This document shows, in pieces, positions 15,116 through 30,211 of a stretch of 64,000 nt of DNA. The stretch covers positions 10,271,944 through 10,335,943 of the forward strand of contig CM075862.1 in assembly GCA_037975125.1 (NCBI GenBank), written 5' to 3'. The notes under the pieces were generated by a model. That model saw nothing but the letters and a program-made list of their open reading frames with translations, had not been told where the DNA came from and made no database searches. Numbering within the stretch: position 1 is the first letter of the stretch; the number at the start of each line of letters is the position of its first letter. A program made the position numbers and the translations under genes. The DNA comes from Latrodectus hesperus (taxonomy: Eukaryota; Arthropoda; Arachnida; Araneae; Theridiidae).

Positions 15116-16650
15116 GGTTTCCTACCTTCAGGTTTTCTACATTCTAGGTACATTCCTTGGTTTCTAAGTAATGTAATTTTGATGTATTACAATTTGCCTA
15201 TGGCATCCGTTTAGTTTCATTTACCTTGTTCTCTCTAGTTACAATTTGTATAAGTCGGAGAAATGAATGGTACCCACAATTTTAAAGGTTGAACCCTTAA
15301 TCTGAAAGCACAGATCACTACTCAGCTACAAACATGACAGTCAGTGACTAAAGTAACATGTTTCAGAACTGGGTATTTTAAATTAAATAATACGCAAATG
15401 GAATTAGGAGAACTGGTAATGGTATAAGAAGAGGGGTCATTCTCATGCAGAACGGCTACTAATTTGATATTTGATACGACTAAAAATCATTGTACTGAAT
15501 ATTTTTATATATATTTAAATTTCATTACAGTTTAATCTCCCTCTTTGGTGTAATATGCGAAATGTCATCTCATGTGACAGTCGACTCGCCATTTGACTCT
15601 GATTAACTATATTTGGATTTGAAGTCAGAAAAGGATTGGCCAGCAGCTTTGTAAGCAGAAATTGCCAGCAGAAAACGTATATTTATATAAAGCATAAATT
15701 ATGTAAATCCATCCTACAACCTTAATGGGAATATAAGGAGCAACAATGCAGCTACAAGTAGACTTCAATGATCACATTAAAAATTATAAGTTTTGTGTCA
15801 GAACACTTATTATTACAATATTTTTTTATAATTATTACAATATTGCAATGCAAACATATTTTTCTAATTAAAAAGATATATATTTTTTATTAATTCCTTT
15901 TCAAGAATTAAATAGTAGGAATTTGTGTTAAAAATAATACTTGAGATTTAACGAGCACAAATTTTATTTTAATATAATTTATGTTTAACTTATTACTTTA
16001 TATCCAAGTAATTGTATTTACAATTGCGACATACTAAAAATTGAATTATCATTAAATTAATATGAAATTTTTAAGGGTCTTCGAAGGCATAAAAAAAGCG
16101 ATAATAATGAAGGACCCCAACATCATTAAAGGAAGAGAGATAGGGTAGTTTCTATGCTTTTTCATTTAAATAATAACCAGGCTTTGCTATTAAAAGTCAA
16201 ACGAATTTTACCGAAAGAAAAGTAGTAAAAAAAATAATGAAACTGTAAATAAATTGAAAGCAAATTCATAAAAATGCGGAAATAATAAGCGAAAATGAAA
16301 GAAAAATAAAAGCAAGGCAGCAGCGTCATTAAATTTCGATAAATTAACTTCGAATTTACGATGAAAAAGAAAAGAAAAAACTATGTAGTCAGACAACCAA
16401 TTTAATTATTGTGAAGTAAAAGAAGTAATATAAGAAAAAAAACTTTTCTTATAAAAAATTTAATTTTCATCTTTTATTATCACTTTATCTTAGTTATAAC
16501 ATGCACAGGGTTGAATTCTTATGCAAAGTGTATGGGAGTGAACATAAAAAACATTTCAATTTATGTTCTCAAACTATATTTAATTTTTAAACAAATAATA
16601 ATTTATTTCAAATATATTTTTAGTGCGAGTACATTTGAATCAGTAATCAA
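15116..16650. other. AT-rich DNA, nothing recognised
   Basis: No repeat shared with elsewhere in the window and no credible coding frame. The 16208-16396 minus frame is Phe-rich low complexity from A-rich DNA. Confidence 0.5.
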
Positions 16651-16663
16651 TTCCATTCCTTTA

Positions 16664-16891
16664 TTTTATTTATTTATTTATTTATTACAGATATTCAGAC
16701 TTGTATGCTTGATTCTTGAGATCCGCTTGTAAGTCTTCGTCGATATTAGGACAAATAGCACAACGACAGATGTACAACCACAGAAGAATAACGAAGAAAA
16801 CACCCAGGGCCATGGTGGGAATCGAACCCACACTCCTACGCTCTCAAGCGATTAGCAGTGATGCCTTTGACCATTCAGACACGGAGCGCCC
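16664..16891 (-). mobile_element. SINE-E copy 1 with perfect 13-bp target duplication
   Basis: On the minus strand the head reads GGGCGCTCCGTGTCTGAATG with the B-box GGGTTCGATTCCCACC, followed by a body and a (AATA)n tail (about 16685-16664). The flanks TTCCATTCCTTTA at 16651-16663 and 16892-16904 are identical. The same element is at 49828-50051. Head length and anticodon-arm spacing suggest a Ser- or Leu-type tRNA ancestor, but that is a guess. Confidence 0.92.
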
Positions 16892-17064
16892 TTCCATTCC
16901 TTTATAGCTCTATAGGTCAATCCATTTTAAGCAATCGATTTATGATTTAAAAATATTGCCTTATAATATTAAACCATGGTTAAGTAACTAAGTTGACATC
17001 TGCAGCGGTACTATCTTGTCTACATTTCTATCCTTTTCAAATGTAATGAGATTACAGCATAAAT

Positions 17065-17587
17065 GTGAAAAAATTGGTATATTATCAGTACAAATATTAT
17101 TGTTACACCAAAAAACAAAGCTGCTGCTTTACAAATAAAAATAGTGGAAATTATACTAACAATCCAACTTTGACATGTTCTTTGTGGATGATCCTTAGTA
17201 ATTTATTCTTCTTAATATTCAGCAAATCTAGAAAATTCAGAATTTCGGTGAAAGTAAATATCTTTTGCTATTCTAAAATCTATAAAACTATTCAAATTAT
17301 TTATGAATACAACGTGCGAATAACATAACAGTTAAAATTTGTTTTAAAGCATCTCATCCATTGCCTTCTAAGAAAGATTTTCATACATAATGGATCTCGT
17401 TCATGTATCGCAAAAACCTCTCCATCTCACAGCCTATGAAATGTAATGCAAAAATCAGAAAAGTGGTTCCAATCTTCCAGTGGTCATCGGTGGCTGGAAT
17501 TCAACCTGAGATCTCCCACCTGAAAGAGACGAGCTATTCCAGTATACAACGGCCAACATGTCTGACGTACATTCGTCGTCACTCAGA
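17065..17587. other. No recognised feature
   Basis: AT-rich to mixed DNA before the SINE-D nest. Bases 17455-17580 are GC-richer, with no family match that I can name. Confidence 0.4.
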
Positions 17588-18243
17588 ACCGCAGCCAAAT
17601 GGTTTGCTCTTTGGCCTTCGGATCTAGCATAGTTCGTGGGTTTGAATCCCATTGTAGATTTGAGAGCATTGTTAATGTTTCGGAGAATCCGCTTAAAACT
17701 GTAAATACCGGTTTAATTAACATTCCGATACCAAAAGTGACTGGTTTGGTTTGGTTTCTTTGTCGCTCAACGGTCATTTTTTGCATACGAGGGCTAATTA
17801 GACCTCATATTTAAAAAAGTTAACTATATTTTCTGTTTCTATATTTCCTCTATAATCACATTAATTTTAAGTTATCATTTTTGAGCTCAATATTTTAGTA
17901 AATTTTGCATAATTGTTCCATTTATATTATCATGTGATTTATTGTTATTATCATTTTTTAATTATTTTGATTGTTTTTTTATATTATGTTTATCAAACAG
18001 ATGCAAATGTTTAATCGTTACAATAAAATATATATTTGCTTGTTTGTCGCTCAACGGTTACTTTTTTGCACACGAAGACTAATTAGACCGGGACCTACGG
18101 TTTAAAGTGGATTCCGAACCACTACAAACATCCATGCCCAAGGTGGGATTCGAACCCACGAATTGTTGAACCGAAGGCAAGAGCGCTAACCATTCGGCTG
18201 CCAGCTCGCCACCAAAAGTGACGGTTGAGTGGTCAGCAAATTA
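17588..18243 (+). mobile_element. SINE-D copy 2, interrupted host of a nested insertion
   Basis: The first part (17588-17741) holds a degenerate D head (GCAGCCAAATGGTTTGCTCT; B-box GGGTTTGAATCCCA) and body to ACCAAAAGTGAC. The D element resumes at 18211-18243 with ACCAAAAGTGACGGTTGAGT, matching the D end ATGACCGTTGAGCGACAAA. The 12 bases ACCAAAAGTGAC are present on both sides of the insert, which identifies them as its target-site duplication. Confidence 0.85.
17742..18210 (-). mobile_element. Composite SINE-D (head-body-240 bp extra-second D end)
   Basis: Read from 18210 leftwards: a full D head (GGCGAGCTGGCAGCCGAATG; B-box GGGTTCGAATCCCACC) and D body ending GAGCGACAAACAAGC at about 18035. 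About 235 bp of AT-rich non-SINE DNA follows (18035-17803). Then comes a second D 3' end, TCTAATTAGCCCTCGTATGC to GAGCGACAAAGAAACC (17803-17753), and a (CAAAC)-like tail to 17742. The whole is bounded by the perfect 12-bp duplication at 17730-17741 and 18211-18222, so it moved as one unit. The region 17803-18210 is nearly identical, inverted, to 24029-24438. Confidence 0.88.
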
Positions 18244-18249
18244 AGCCTC

Positions 18250-18740
18250 AGTACATAGTACATAACCTACAGTGGGAAAATGTGAGGCATTTGAATAGTA
18301 CATAACCTACAGTGGGAAAATGTGAGGCAGTTGAATAGTACATAACCTACAGTGGGAAAATGTGAGGCATTTGAATAGTACATAACCTACAGTGGGAAAA
18401 TGAGAGGCATTTGAATAGTACATAACCTACAGTGGGAAAATGTGAGGCATTTGAATAGTACATAACCTACAGTGGGAAAATGTGAGGCATTTGAATAGTA
18501 CATAACCTACAGTGGGAAAATGAGAGGCATTTGAATAGTACATAACCTACAGTGGGAAAATGTGAGGCATTTGAATAGTACATAACCTACAGTGGGAAAA
18601 TGTGAGGCATTTGAATAGTACATAACCTACAGTGGGAAAATGTGAGGCATTTGAATAGTACATAACCTACAGTGGGAAAATGTGAGGCATTTGAATAGTA
18701 CATAACCTACAGTGGGAAAATGTGAGGCATTTGAATATAT
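18250..18740. repeat. Minisatellite, 12 units of 40 bp
   Basis: The unit CATAACCTACAGTGGGAAAA followed by TGTGAGGCATTTGAATAGTA repeats head to tail from 18261, with starts every 40 bp to 18701. Copies are almost identical. Copy 2 ends GGCAG instead of GGCAT, and copies 4 and 7 have TGAGAGG. There are no spacers, so it is not a CRISPR array. It starts within about 15 bp of the end of SINE-D copy 2. Confidence 0.97.
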
Positions 18741-19896
18741 ACCAATTTGGCATTCCAGGAGGAACTTTTCAAAGGTAATAGGCAATGCTAATGGACAGCT
18801 AGGGAGGATGAGCGTTAAATTCTTAAGCATCTACGCCAATGAATATGCATAGAAAGGACAATAATTCAATCTCCGGTTATTCCACAGATTATGGTATCGA
18901 ACCAAGGACATTTTATACCGAAATAAATAATGATTACCATGAAATCACGACGAGATTTCAAATTATTTATGAAAGAAAGATTAAATAAAGTTTAAAATTT
19001 ACATTTTTAAATTAAAGAATTCCTAATTTACATAAAAATCTGTAACATCCATTAAAAAACAACGTTATTCTTAAAACTATTTAAAATATTCATTAATGAC
19101 ATTTATCATTACATTAAAATTCAATGAATAAATATTTTAAAAATTTCGTATACATTTGTGTTTGTGTAAAATTGTCTCTCTCGAGTAAAAAAATTGCTCT
19201 TGGATAATTTTGAAATTAAACACGCAATTGAAAAGCCAAAACAATAAACTAATAAATACATACATGGAGAATTAAATAAAATATAGACACCATTAGCTAA
19301 TAATATTGAATACGTTCATGCGTAAACACTAGGAATGTAAAAGATATAATACGATTAGATTATCATAAATTAAAATTCTGTAACTATTACCATAAATTAA
19401 ATTTAGAGATAAGGTAAGGTTAAGTTGGCTAATGTAATTCTTGACAAAAGGTAATTACATAAGCTATTAATTTGTGATGATATAATAGTTATTTTCAAAA
19501 AATGCAGAAAAATATGTAACTAAATATATATAATTGCAAAAAAGTTAATAAGGAGTAATGAAAATAAGAATATTTGAACTAAAAATTCTTAAATTTTCAT
19601 AAATCCTAAAAACTGTAAAGATTCTGGTATTCGAAAATAGAGTCTTGAACGCTTTTTACTTAAGTGTTTCAGATTTTAATTTTATTAAATATTACCCAAA
19701 TTTAGTAGAAAATTTCCTAGAAATTAATATCAGTACATAACTGAAATAATTTATTTAGTTTACATTATTATTTTCTAAAAAGATACGAATATTTTCTAAT
19801 TTTTTAAATTAGTATTTAAATAAGTATCATTTTATCAAAGAGAAAATATGACTGCATAAACATCATCTTGAGATAACAATCATCTTCAAAAAGTTT

Positions 19897-19898
<2 letters not shown>
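18741..19898. other. AT-rich DNA, nothing recognised
   Basis: After the minisatellite there is a short mixed-composition stretch (18741-18960), then strongly AT-rich DNA without coding frames or recognised repeats. Confidence 0.5.

Positions 19899-19950
<52 letters not shown>
19899..19950. repeat. (TA)n microsatellite
   Basis: About 52 bp of AT dinucleotide, with no mobile-element border noted beside it. Confidence 0.97.
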
Positions 19951-24006
<4,056 letters not shown>

Positions 24007-24028
24007 TAAAAGCACATGCAAATATATA

Positions 24029-24438
24029 GCCGAGCTGGCAGCCGAATGGTAATCGCCATTGCATTCGGTTCAACAGTTCTTGGGTTCGAATCCCATCTTG
24101 GGCATGGATGTTTGTAGTGGTTTGGAATCCACTTTAAACCGTAGGTCCCGGTCTAATTAGTCTTCGTGTGCAAAAAAGTAACCGTTGAGCGACAAACAAG
24201 CAAATATATATTTTATTGTAACGATTAAACATTTGCATCTGTTTGATAAACATAATATAAAAAAACAATCAAAATAATTAAAAAATGATAATAACAATAA
24301 ATCACATGATAATATAAATGGAACAATTATGCAAAATTTACTAAAATATTGAGCTCAAAAATGATAACTTAAAATTAATGTGATTATAGAGGAAATATAG
24401 AAACAGAAAATATAGTTAACTTTTTTAAATATGAGGAT
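24029..24438 (+). mobile_element. SINE-D copy 4 plus about 235 bp of downstream DNA shared with the composite
   Basis: Head GCCGAGCTGGCAGCCGAATG with a short decayed stretch, B-box GGGTTCGAATCCCATC, D body to GAGCGACAAACAAGC (about 24205), then about 235 bp up to TTTTTTAAATATGAGG at 24438. This matches 18210-17803 in inverted orientation almost base for base. After 24438 the two loci differ: here ATTAAAACTATA, there a second D end. The head abuts the (TA)n array. Confidence 0.88.
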
Positions 24439-24586
24439 TAAAACTATATTTACACATACATTTATTAAAATAATAATCGTGGGATCTCAGTAGTTTCATT
24501 CATTCATTTTATAATAACTGTATGAATATTTTTTGACAGTAAGTAAAATCCATATTATTAATTCATTAGAATGATTATTTCATTCA

Positions 24587-25924
24587 CACTGCTGACCATT
24601 GTAAATGCAACACCCTGATGGAAGCATGCAAATAACATGAAATTTACAACATGCATTAGAAAGTGAGATATGCAAATGATTAAAATTTCAGCGCAAAGGA
24701 GCATCACGAGCTCCTGTGACGCCACTTCAATGCGCTATTTAAAGCTTGGAGATTTCGATGATTTCAAGTTCAGCAATTGTATTTTTTTTCAAAAAAAAAA
24801 ACGATCATTATGCCTCATAGAAAACAGTGATCATTTTTTGATCAAGTATCCAACTTCCACAGAGGAAAGATAGTGGACTACTGATATTTTGGATAATCTT
24901 TCAGGGAAATGGGTAGTCCTGTTGGTCGAAACCAAGTAGCTGTAATGATAATATGTGATCGTTGGATGCATTAGGGTACGACGGACGGACGAGTTCGATC
25001 GCATCTACCTCAGTGCACCACTTCACGTGATGACAGGCAAATTGTAACGCATCATCCAGTGTCTGCGCGTACCATTCGACACCGTTTACAGCAGAGTGGT
25101 CTGTCTGCAAGACATCCATTGCTTCGTCTACCCTTGACGCAGAAGCACAGACGTCTCCGCCACCAGTAGTGCAATGAAAGAAGGATGTGGATTGCAGATT
25201 GGAATGAAATTGTCTTTATTGACGAGTCACGCATTTGTTTGCAACACCATGATAGTCGCATTCGAGTCTGGAGACACCGGAGAGAGAGGATGCTGAGCAG
25301 CTGGGTTATAAACCGCCACACTAGTCCTGCGCCGGGTATTATGGCATAGGACAATATTGGATATCACTCTCGCATTCTTCTAGAACTCATTGCCGTTACT
25401 TTAAGCAGCCAGTGCTGCATCTACGAGTTGTTGGAGCCAGTTGTCCTTCCTTACCTTCAGGGCTTGCCCACAGCCATATTTCAACAGGATATTGCGCGAC
25501 CACACGTGGTACACATTGTCCTAGGGTTCTTCGTCAATCACCAGACTGAATTGCTTCCCTCGCCGGCTTGTTCTCCAGATCTTTCACCGATAGTAAACAT
25601 GTTGTCCATGGTTGCTCAACGATTATCCCAAATTATATACTCAGCGGCCTCACCAGATCAACTTTGGCAACGTGTGGAAGCTGCTTGGCTTGCGGTACTC
25701 TAAGAACACATCCAAAGTCTCTTTGAATCAATGCCGAGGCGTGTGGCAGCGGTCAACTCCAACAATGGCGGCTACTCTGGTAACTGATATTGGCAGGATC
25801 CATACTTCACAGAAGTGTATAAATTTAATCATTTGATACTTAGTCAACATGTTGTCTACAAAATAAATTTTGTTGTGACATCTCTTGTCTTTCTTGGTGT
25901 TGCAGTTTGGGTGGCCAGCAGTGT
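24587..25924 (+). mobile_element. Tc1-like element with terminal repeats, decayed
   Basis: The ends are inverted: CACTGCTGACCATTGTAAAT at 24587 and, on the other strand, CACTGCTGGCCACCCAAACT from 25924, both continuing into GCAACACC. The length of about 1.34 kb fits a near-complete element. A transposase read in shifting frames has VFIDESRICLQHHD (about 25215, first Asp) and IFQQDIARPHVVHI (second Asp, 25478-25519). LPSPACSPDLSPI (third, 25554-25592), QLWQRVEAAW and MPRRVA follow. Several stops and frameshifts make it a pseudogene. Confidence 0.88.
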
Positions 25925-26860
25925 TGTGTGTCAAAATTGAAAGCTTTCTTGTATTCACGAATAAGGTTACAAGAGATGTATACACATCATGCATGAATCA
26001 AACAGGTGTTCGTTTAATTTAAGATGCAAACATGAATAGCAAATGAATAGTATTCCAAATAATAAAATTAATGAAACGTGTCTTTCCAGTAAATTAATCA
26101 AAATATGCAAATAAACATTATCTATTTTGAATTTATTTATTTAACACTTCAAATTTTATTAAAATTCTATGATATAGATTACATAATAATTCGTATGTTT
26201 CATTTATCACTTCTAGCTTATTGTTGGTTTATTTACAGCCTAAACGTACATTTATTTATTTGTAATAAAATAAATTATTATTTATTTTTATCACATAATT
26301 AATTAGAAATTCACCCATAGAAACTATTTTGTAATCATCCTTAATTTCTGAGATAAAGCAGTCACCTATGGAAATATCAAATCAGATCTCGCTCTTTAAA
26401 TTATTCTCGCATAAACTCTTGTGCGATATGTTTTCACTTGGGAAATAACCCAAGTGTGTCATTTAAGGACATATAATAGACGACATCCGGTAAATATTGG
26501 CGTCATCTGTATTTTGATGCGTGACGTAAAAATTGCGTGATAACAATATCAATGGTTGATTATATATATAAAAATTTGAACCCATGGTAAAATGACCATT
26601 TTTAGAATAGTTTTTTACCTTAGTGGAGACGACTTATATATCCTCCAATGCACCCATATCATTTTAGACGAAACTTTTATTTTTAAAAGTTGGAATTAAA
26701 GACAACTGAATATTAGCAGTGTTTTGGATAATCCCTTTAAAGTCACTTTTCAACATCGAAATGTCGACGCGTTCATGTTCGCAAAATTGGAGAAATAGGG
26801 TGCCTGTCTCAACTAAAAGCCATCGTACTGAGAGGACATATGCATGTTGAAGAATTCTCT
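25925..26860. other. No recognised gene; one short hairpin
   Basis: AT-rich, no repeat family recognised. CACTTGGG-AAATAA-CCCAAGTG (26435-26456) is a perfect 8-bp hairpin. In a eukaryotic context I assign it no role. Confidence 0.45.
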
Positions 26861-27256
26861 GAGCTCCAGTGGCTCAGTAGCTTCACGCCGCTTACTGTAA
26901 GCTCAGCAAAGTGAAGCACCATTTGCCGCGGGCAGTAGTTGGGAGGGTGACCACGGTGTTCTCTCCATCACTGGGTTGCTGGAACTCCGTGGCTTGGGGA
27001 CGTGCCCACGTTAAGATGTGAAGTCCAAAGTCCTTCCGCTGGCATGGCGTGGATGTAGAGAGGAGGGTGCCAGCTCAGGTGTGGCCTCGTGACGTGATTG
27101 GGGTTCAAAATTGACGAGGCATCTTAAAAAGAGCAAAGTCGTACTTTCACCTTCGTGGTGCTCTGATCCAAACGAAAGACGCTCTCTATTGACTTAATTC
27201 CCACTGCCAAAGGCATAGCGAGCTTGGCTTGTCCAAGTGTCATAAGCAACAACAAC
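26861..27256 (+). mobile_element. 5S rRNA-headed SINE, copy 1, perfect 11-bp target duplication
   Basis: The head (26866-26960) resembles 5S rRNA across its internal promoter: CTCAGCAAAGTGAAGCACC matches the 5S stretch around TCACCGAAGTTAAGCA, and GTTGGGAGGGTGACCACGG matches box C. A body of about 150 bp follows. Tail type 2 comes next (GAGCAAAGTCGTACTTTCAC; CATAGCGAGCTTGGCTTG) with a CAACAACAACAA end. The flanks AAGAATTCTCT at 26850-26860 and 27257-27267 are identical. Full length is about 396 bp. The 5S head suggests a type 1 internal pol III promoter. Confidence 0.9.
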
Positions 27257-27267
27257 AAGAATTCTCT

Positions 27268-27930
27268 AAACTTCAATGTCTTTACCCTATTGTGATGTGG
27301 AGGGAACTGATCCATCTCAAGCTTTGAGAGTCACTTGACCGTGGCTCAAAATTTTTCAGTAATTGGTTAGGTTCAGTACCTTCGACCAGCAAAATAACTT
27401 CCATACCAAAGGTATGGTTGGTTGGTTTGTTGGTGTCGTGTTCATTTGAAGTCAAGTCAAATTATTCCAAGTGCCAAAATCCCTAATAAGCAGCATATAA
27501 TAAATAGTGTCGATCGAAAAATTAGCATTTCAGAAAATTTAGAAAGGGAAATAAATATAAATAATGGACTGGTTACTTGATGTGAAGTTAAGATGACATG
27601 CCGATTGGTATACTATTTCGACATTTTATTCGTTTGTCACCAATGTCACATTTCAGTAAAAATAATTATCTAATTTTACAAATAAAAGCATGCAAAAAAT
27701 ATTTTTCTAAATATATATACTTTATAAAATTTAAAAAAAGCATGCAAAAACTTATTTTACAAATGTATACATTTTTTTAAAATTTAAAAAAATGAATAAA
27801 ATATTTTTAATAATATATACACTTTTTATGTAAATAAAAATGAAACACGAATGCAATAAAAAAATACATGTAAGCAATAGAAATTAAATAAAATGATTAC
27901 ACCTTCTCCAAATCCAATTTCCGTTAAAAA
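27268..27930. other. No recognised feature
   Basis: Mixed then AT-rich DNA. ATACCAAAGGTAT near 27410 is a small palindrome. No gene seen. Confidence 0.4.
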
Positions 27931-28131
27931 TTAATTAATATTTGCGAATCTTAAATTAATTAGGAATTTAGAATCCTGAGCAATTTGAACTAAAAAAATT
28001 CTATTAACTATTCCGGGTTTTCCAACTAATGGTCTAGAGCTGGAAAAAGTAAAAAATCCATCATTATTATCTTTAATTTTTACTAAAATAATTTGTTGAT
28101 ATTTTTCAACAACATTTTGAACATGAGACAT
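27931..28131 (-). other. Unrecognised 66-codon frame
   Basis: The frame starts MSHVQNVVEKYQQI and ends LINLRFANIN. Composition is balanced (not low complexity) and codons are AT-biased. It lies 6 bp downstream of another minus-strand frame (28428-28138). I recognise no family. It could be the remnant of an AT-rich mobile element or chance. Confidence 0.2.
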
Positions 28132-28137
28132 TTTTAA

Positions 28138-28428
28138 TTAAAACAATAAATAAAGTAGTTGAAACAATAAAAAGATATAAAGATATAATAAATTAAGAAA
28201 ACGAAATAAGGAAAAAAGAATATTTAACGATTTTAAGTATATAAAATAATATATATCATTTAATAAAAAAATAAATATTATAAATAAACCAAATAAAAGT
28301 AAATAATGTAAAAAAAATTGTAAAAAAGAAAAATTTATGATGTTTGGACACTGGCGACAACGAAACACAACTGCGGGAAATCCACTAATTGCAGCAACAA
28401 CAGCCAACGAAAGTAAAATGACTACCAA
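28138..28428 (-). other. Unrecognised hydrophobic 96-codon frame
   Basis: The frame starts MVVILLSLAVVAAISG and is Leu/Phe/Ile/Tyr-rich throughout. The N-terminus is signal-peptide-like, but the rest looks like translated T-rich DNA. Upstream (28560-28670) three phrases with GGCAAC recur about 40-60 bp apart. Probably not a gene. Confidence 0.15.
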
Positions 28429-28439
28429 TTAAAACGTAG

Positions 28440-30211
28440 AACAAATAGCAAAGAAAGTTCTCGAATGTTCTCGAAGTGAAACTAAAAAAGCTATCGCCAC
28501 TTAAATAAAGCACATATATAACGTAAAAATTATTTAAAACACAAGAAAAACGGAATCTGGCAACGAAAAAATAAAAATAGTAACAAAAACTAAATTTGGC
28601 AACACTACTCTAAAAACAAAAATTGAAATCGGCAACACTACAACGAAAACAACGGTTTCCAGATTTGGCGAGAAATCAACTGTATGGGGATACTGAACTT
28701 ATACGCTTGAAACACCACCCGACATGATTTCCTTGCTAAGGGCCTATTCTGGCAAACAGACGCTCTCAAATGCAGTACTCATGATTTTGAACCAAATTCA
28801 GTTGAAGAAGTCGACACTAAAGTCTAAGAACTTACATACTTCTCTAAAAGCTTTTACATCACACTGCTGTATAGAAACATACACATCAAAAGTTCTTCGT
28901 ACATAAATCCAGTCAGTACTTCGGTAAAGGCAGTCATTGAACTACCCCTCTAGTCTTCAGAACACCCAAATGTGATCTTTCCCTACAAAACCACTGAGGA
29001 AAAAATCATAACTTGCAGGTATCGTTATGTAACCCTTTTTATTAAATGGTCATTATTGTGCAAGATCATTGTCACTTAATCTTGCTTTCAAAACTTTGTA
29101 ACGACTGGTTAAACTTTGCCGCTTTGACGGGCAGGATAACCTGCATACCAAAGGTAGAAGTCAATCCTACTAATTGTTATTCCATAACGTTACTGTGAAA
29201 GGTTTACAGTCAATCACGAGACATTGTATTTAAATAATTGCGTAGCTAAAATGTTCACTAAACGTTTTGGGAATTATCAACTTTTACATAATTTTTAATT
29301 TGTATAAATAAGTCAAACAAAGATAACTTCCAGTGTCTTGTTAATAAAAAAGTGAGTTTATTTGAAAACCACACATCTACACAAGTAAGTAATTCATTTA
29401 AAAATATTATTCAACATCAGAAATATATGTTGAATAAATACAAGAACGTTTTATTTTAAACTTCTAATTTAGCTTTCTATTTAAATCATGAGTTTCAAAA
29501 GAATTTTCTTAAAGTACGTTAAAATGTGAAAATATTCAAATGTTAATTGATACACCATTTAAATCGCATAGCTTAACTTTGCAAGGCTCTGGTGAATCAA
29601 TTTAATATCAATCGTCTTTTGGCATCCTAAAGATGTTTCTATAAACATAAAAAGCTAGGAAAACACCCTAGAAAAAAATAGATAACTTCTAGAAAAAACT
29701 AAGAAAACTCCCAAGCACTCACCCTGAAGAATTTTCATGGCCATGATAACAGAAAACAAAATGATTTCTGTTAAATGAGTTGATTAATCCAAGGACCCTC
29801 TTGTGCTTCAGTAAGTTGTCTTACTGACTGAGTTACAGTAATAAGACATTACTTAGTGGAATATCCAATCGATGAAAACTGTTATGAAGTCTTATTGACC
29901 AAAAAAATTGCATCTCCGAAGAGGACTTTCATAAACAATGGGCTACATTAACGAGTAGTAAGTAAAGAGGTGTGAAAACCGCGTTTCCTGAGAACATCGA
30001 AAGAAACTAAAATCTTGACAGCTAGAAACTCAAAATGAAAGAGTGTTTTTTTTTGTTTAAAAGTAACGGGATCTTAAACACAATAAATGATGTTTAACAC
30101 TGATTAGTGGATATCATAACAGCTGTAAAATGATGTAATATCCTAGCTCTCTTCCGAGAAGACTTCATTAATAAAAAGTTGTATTCAAGTATGACAAAAG
30201 AGAAAACACGG
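28440..30211. other. No recognised feature
   Basis: AT-rich to mixed DNA. The 60-codon frame at 28724-28906 has no motif. No repeat family recognised. Confidence 0.45.

Noticed and set aside
16208..16396. Phe-rich 62-codon minus-strand frame
   Set aside because: Low-complexity translation of an A-rich stretch.
16800..16891. Genuine tRNA genes at the many A-box/B-box sites
   Set aside because: Each head continues into a shared SINE body and, in most copies, is flanked by target duplications. Acceptor stems are degraded or the heads recur with identical tails.
18250..18740. CRISPR-like array
   Set aside because: Units are contiguous with no unique spacers, and the genome is eukaryotic. It is a minisatellite.
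26435..26456. Perfect 8-bp hairpin as a transcription terminator
   Set aside because: No adjacent gene and no T run follows. Rho-independent termination does not apply to a eukaryotic nuclear sequence.
28138..28428. Membrane protein gene
   Set aside because: Leu/Phe/Ile runs follow from T-rich DNA, with no conserved motif or gene structure. Kept only as a low-confidence frame.
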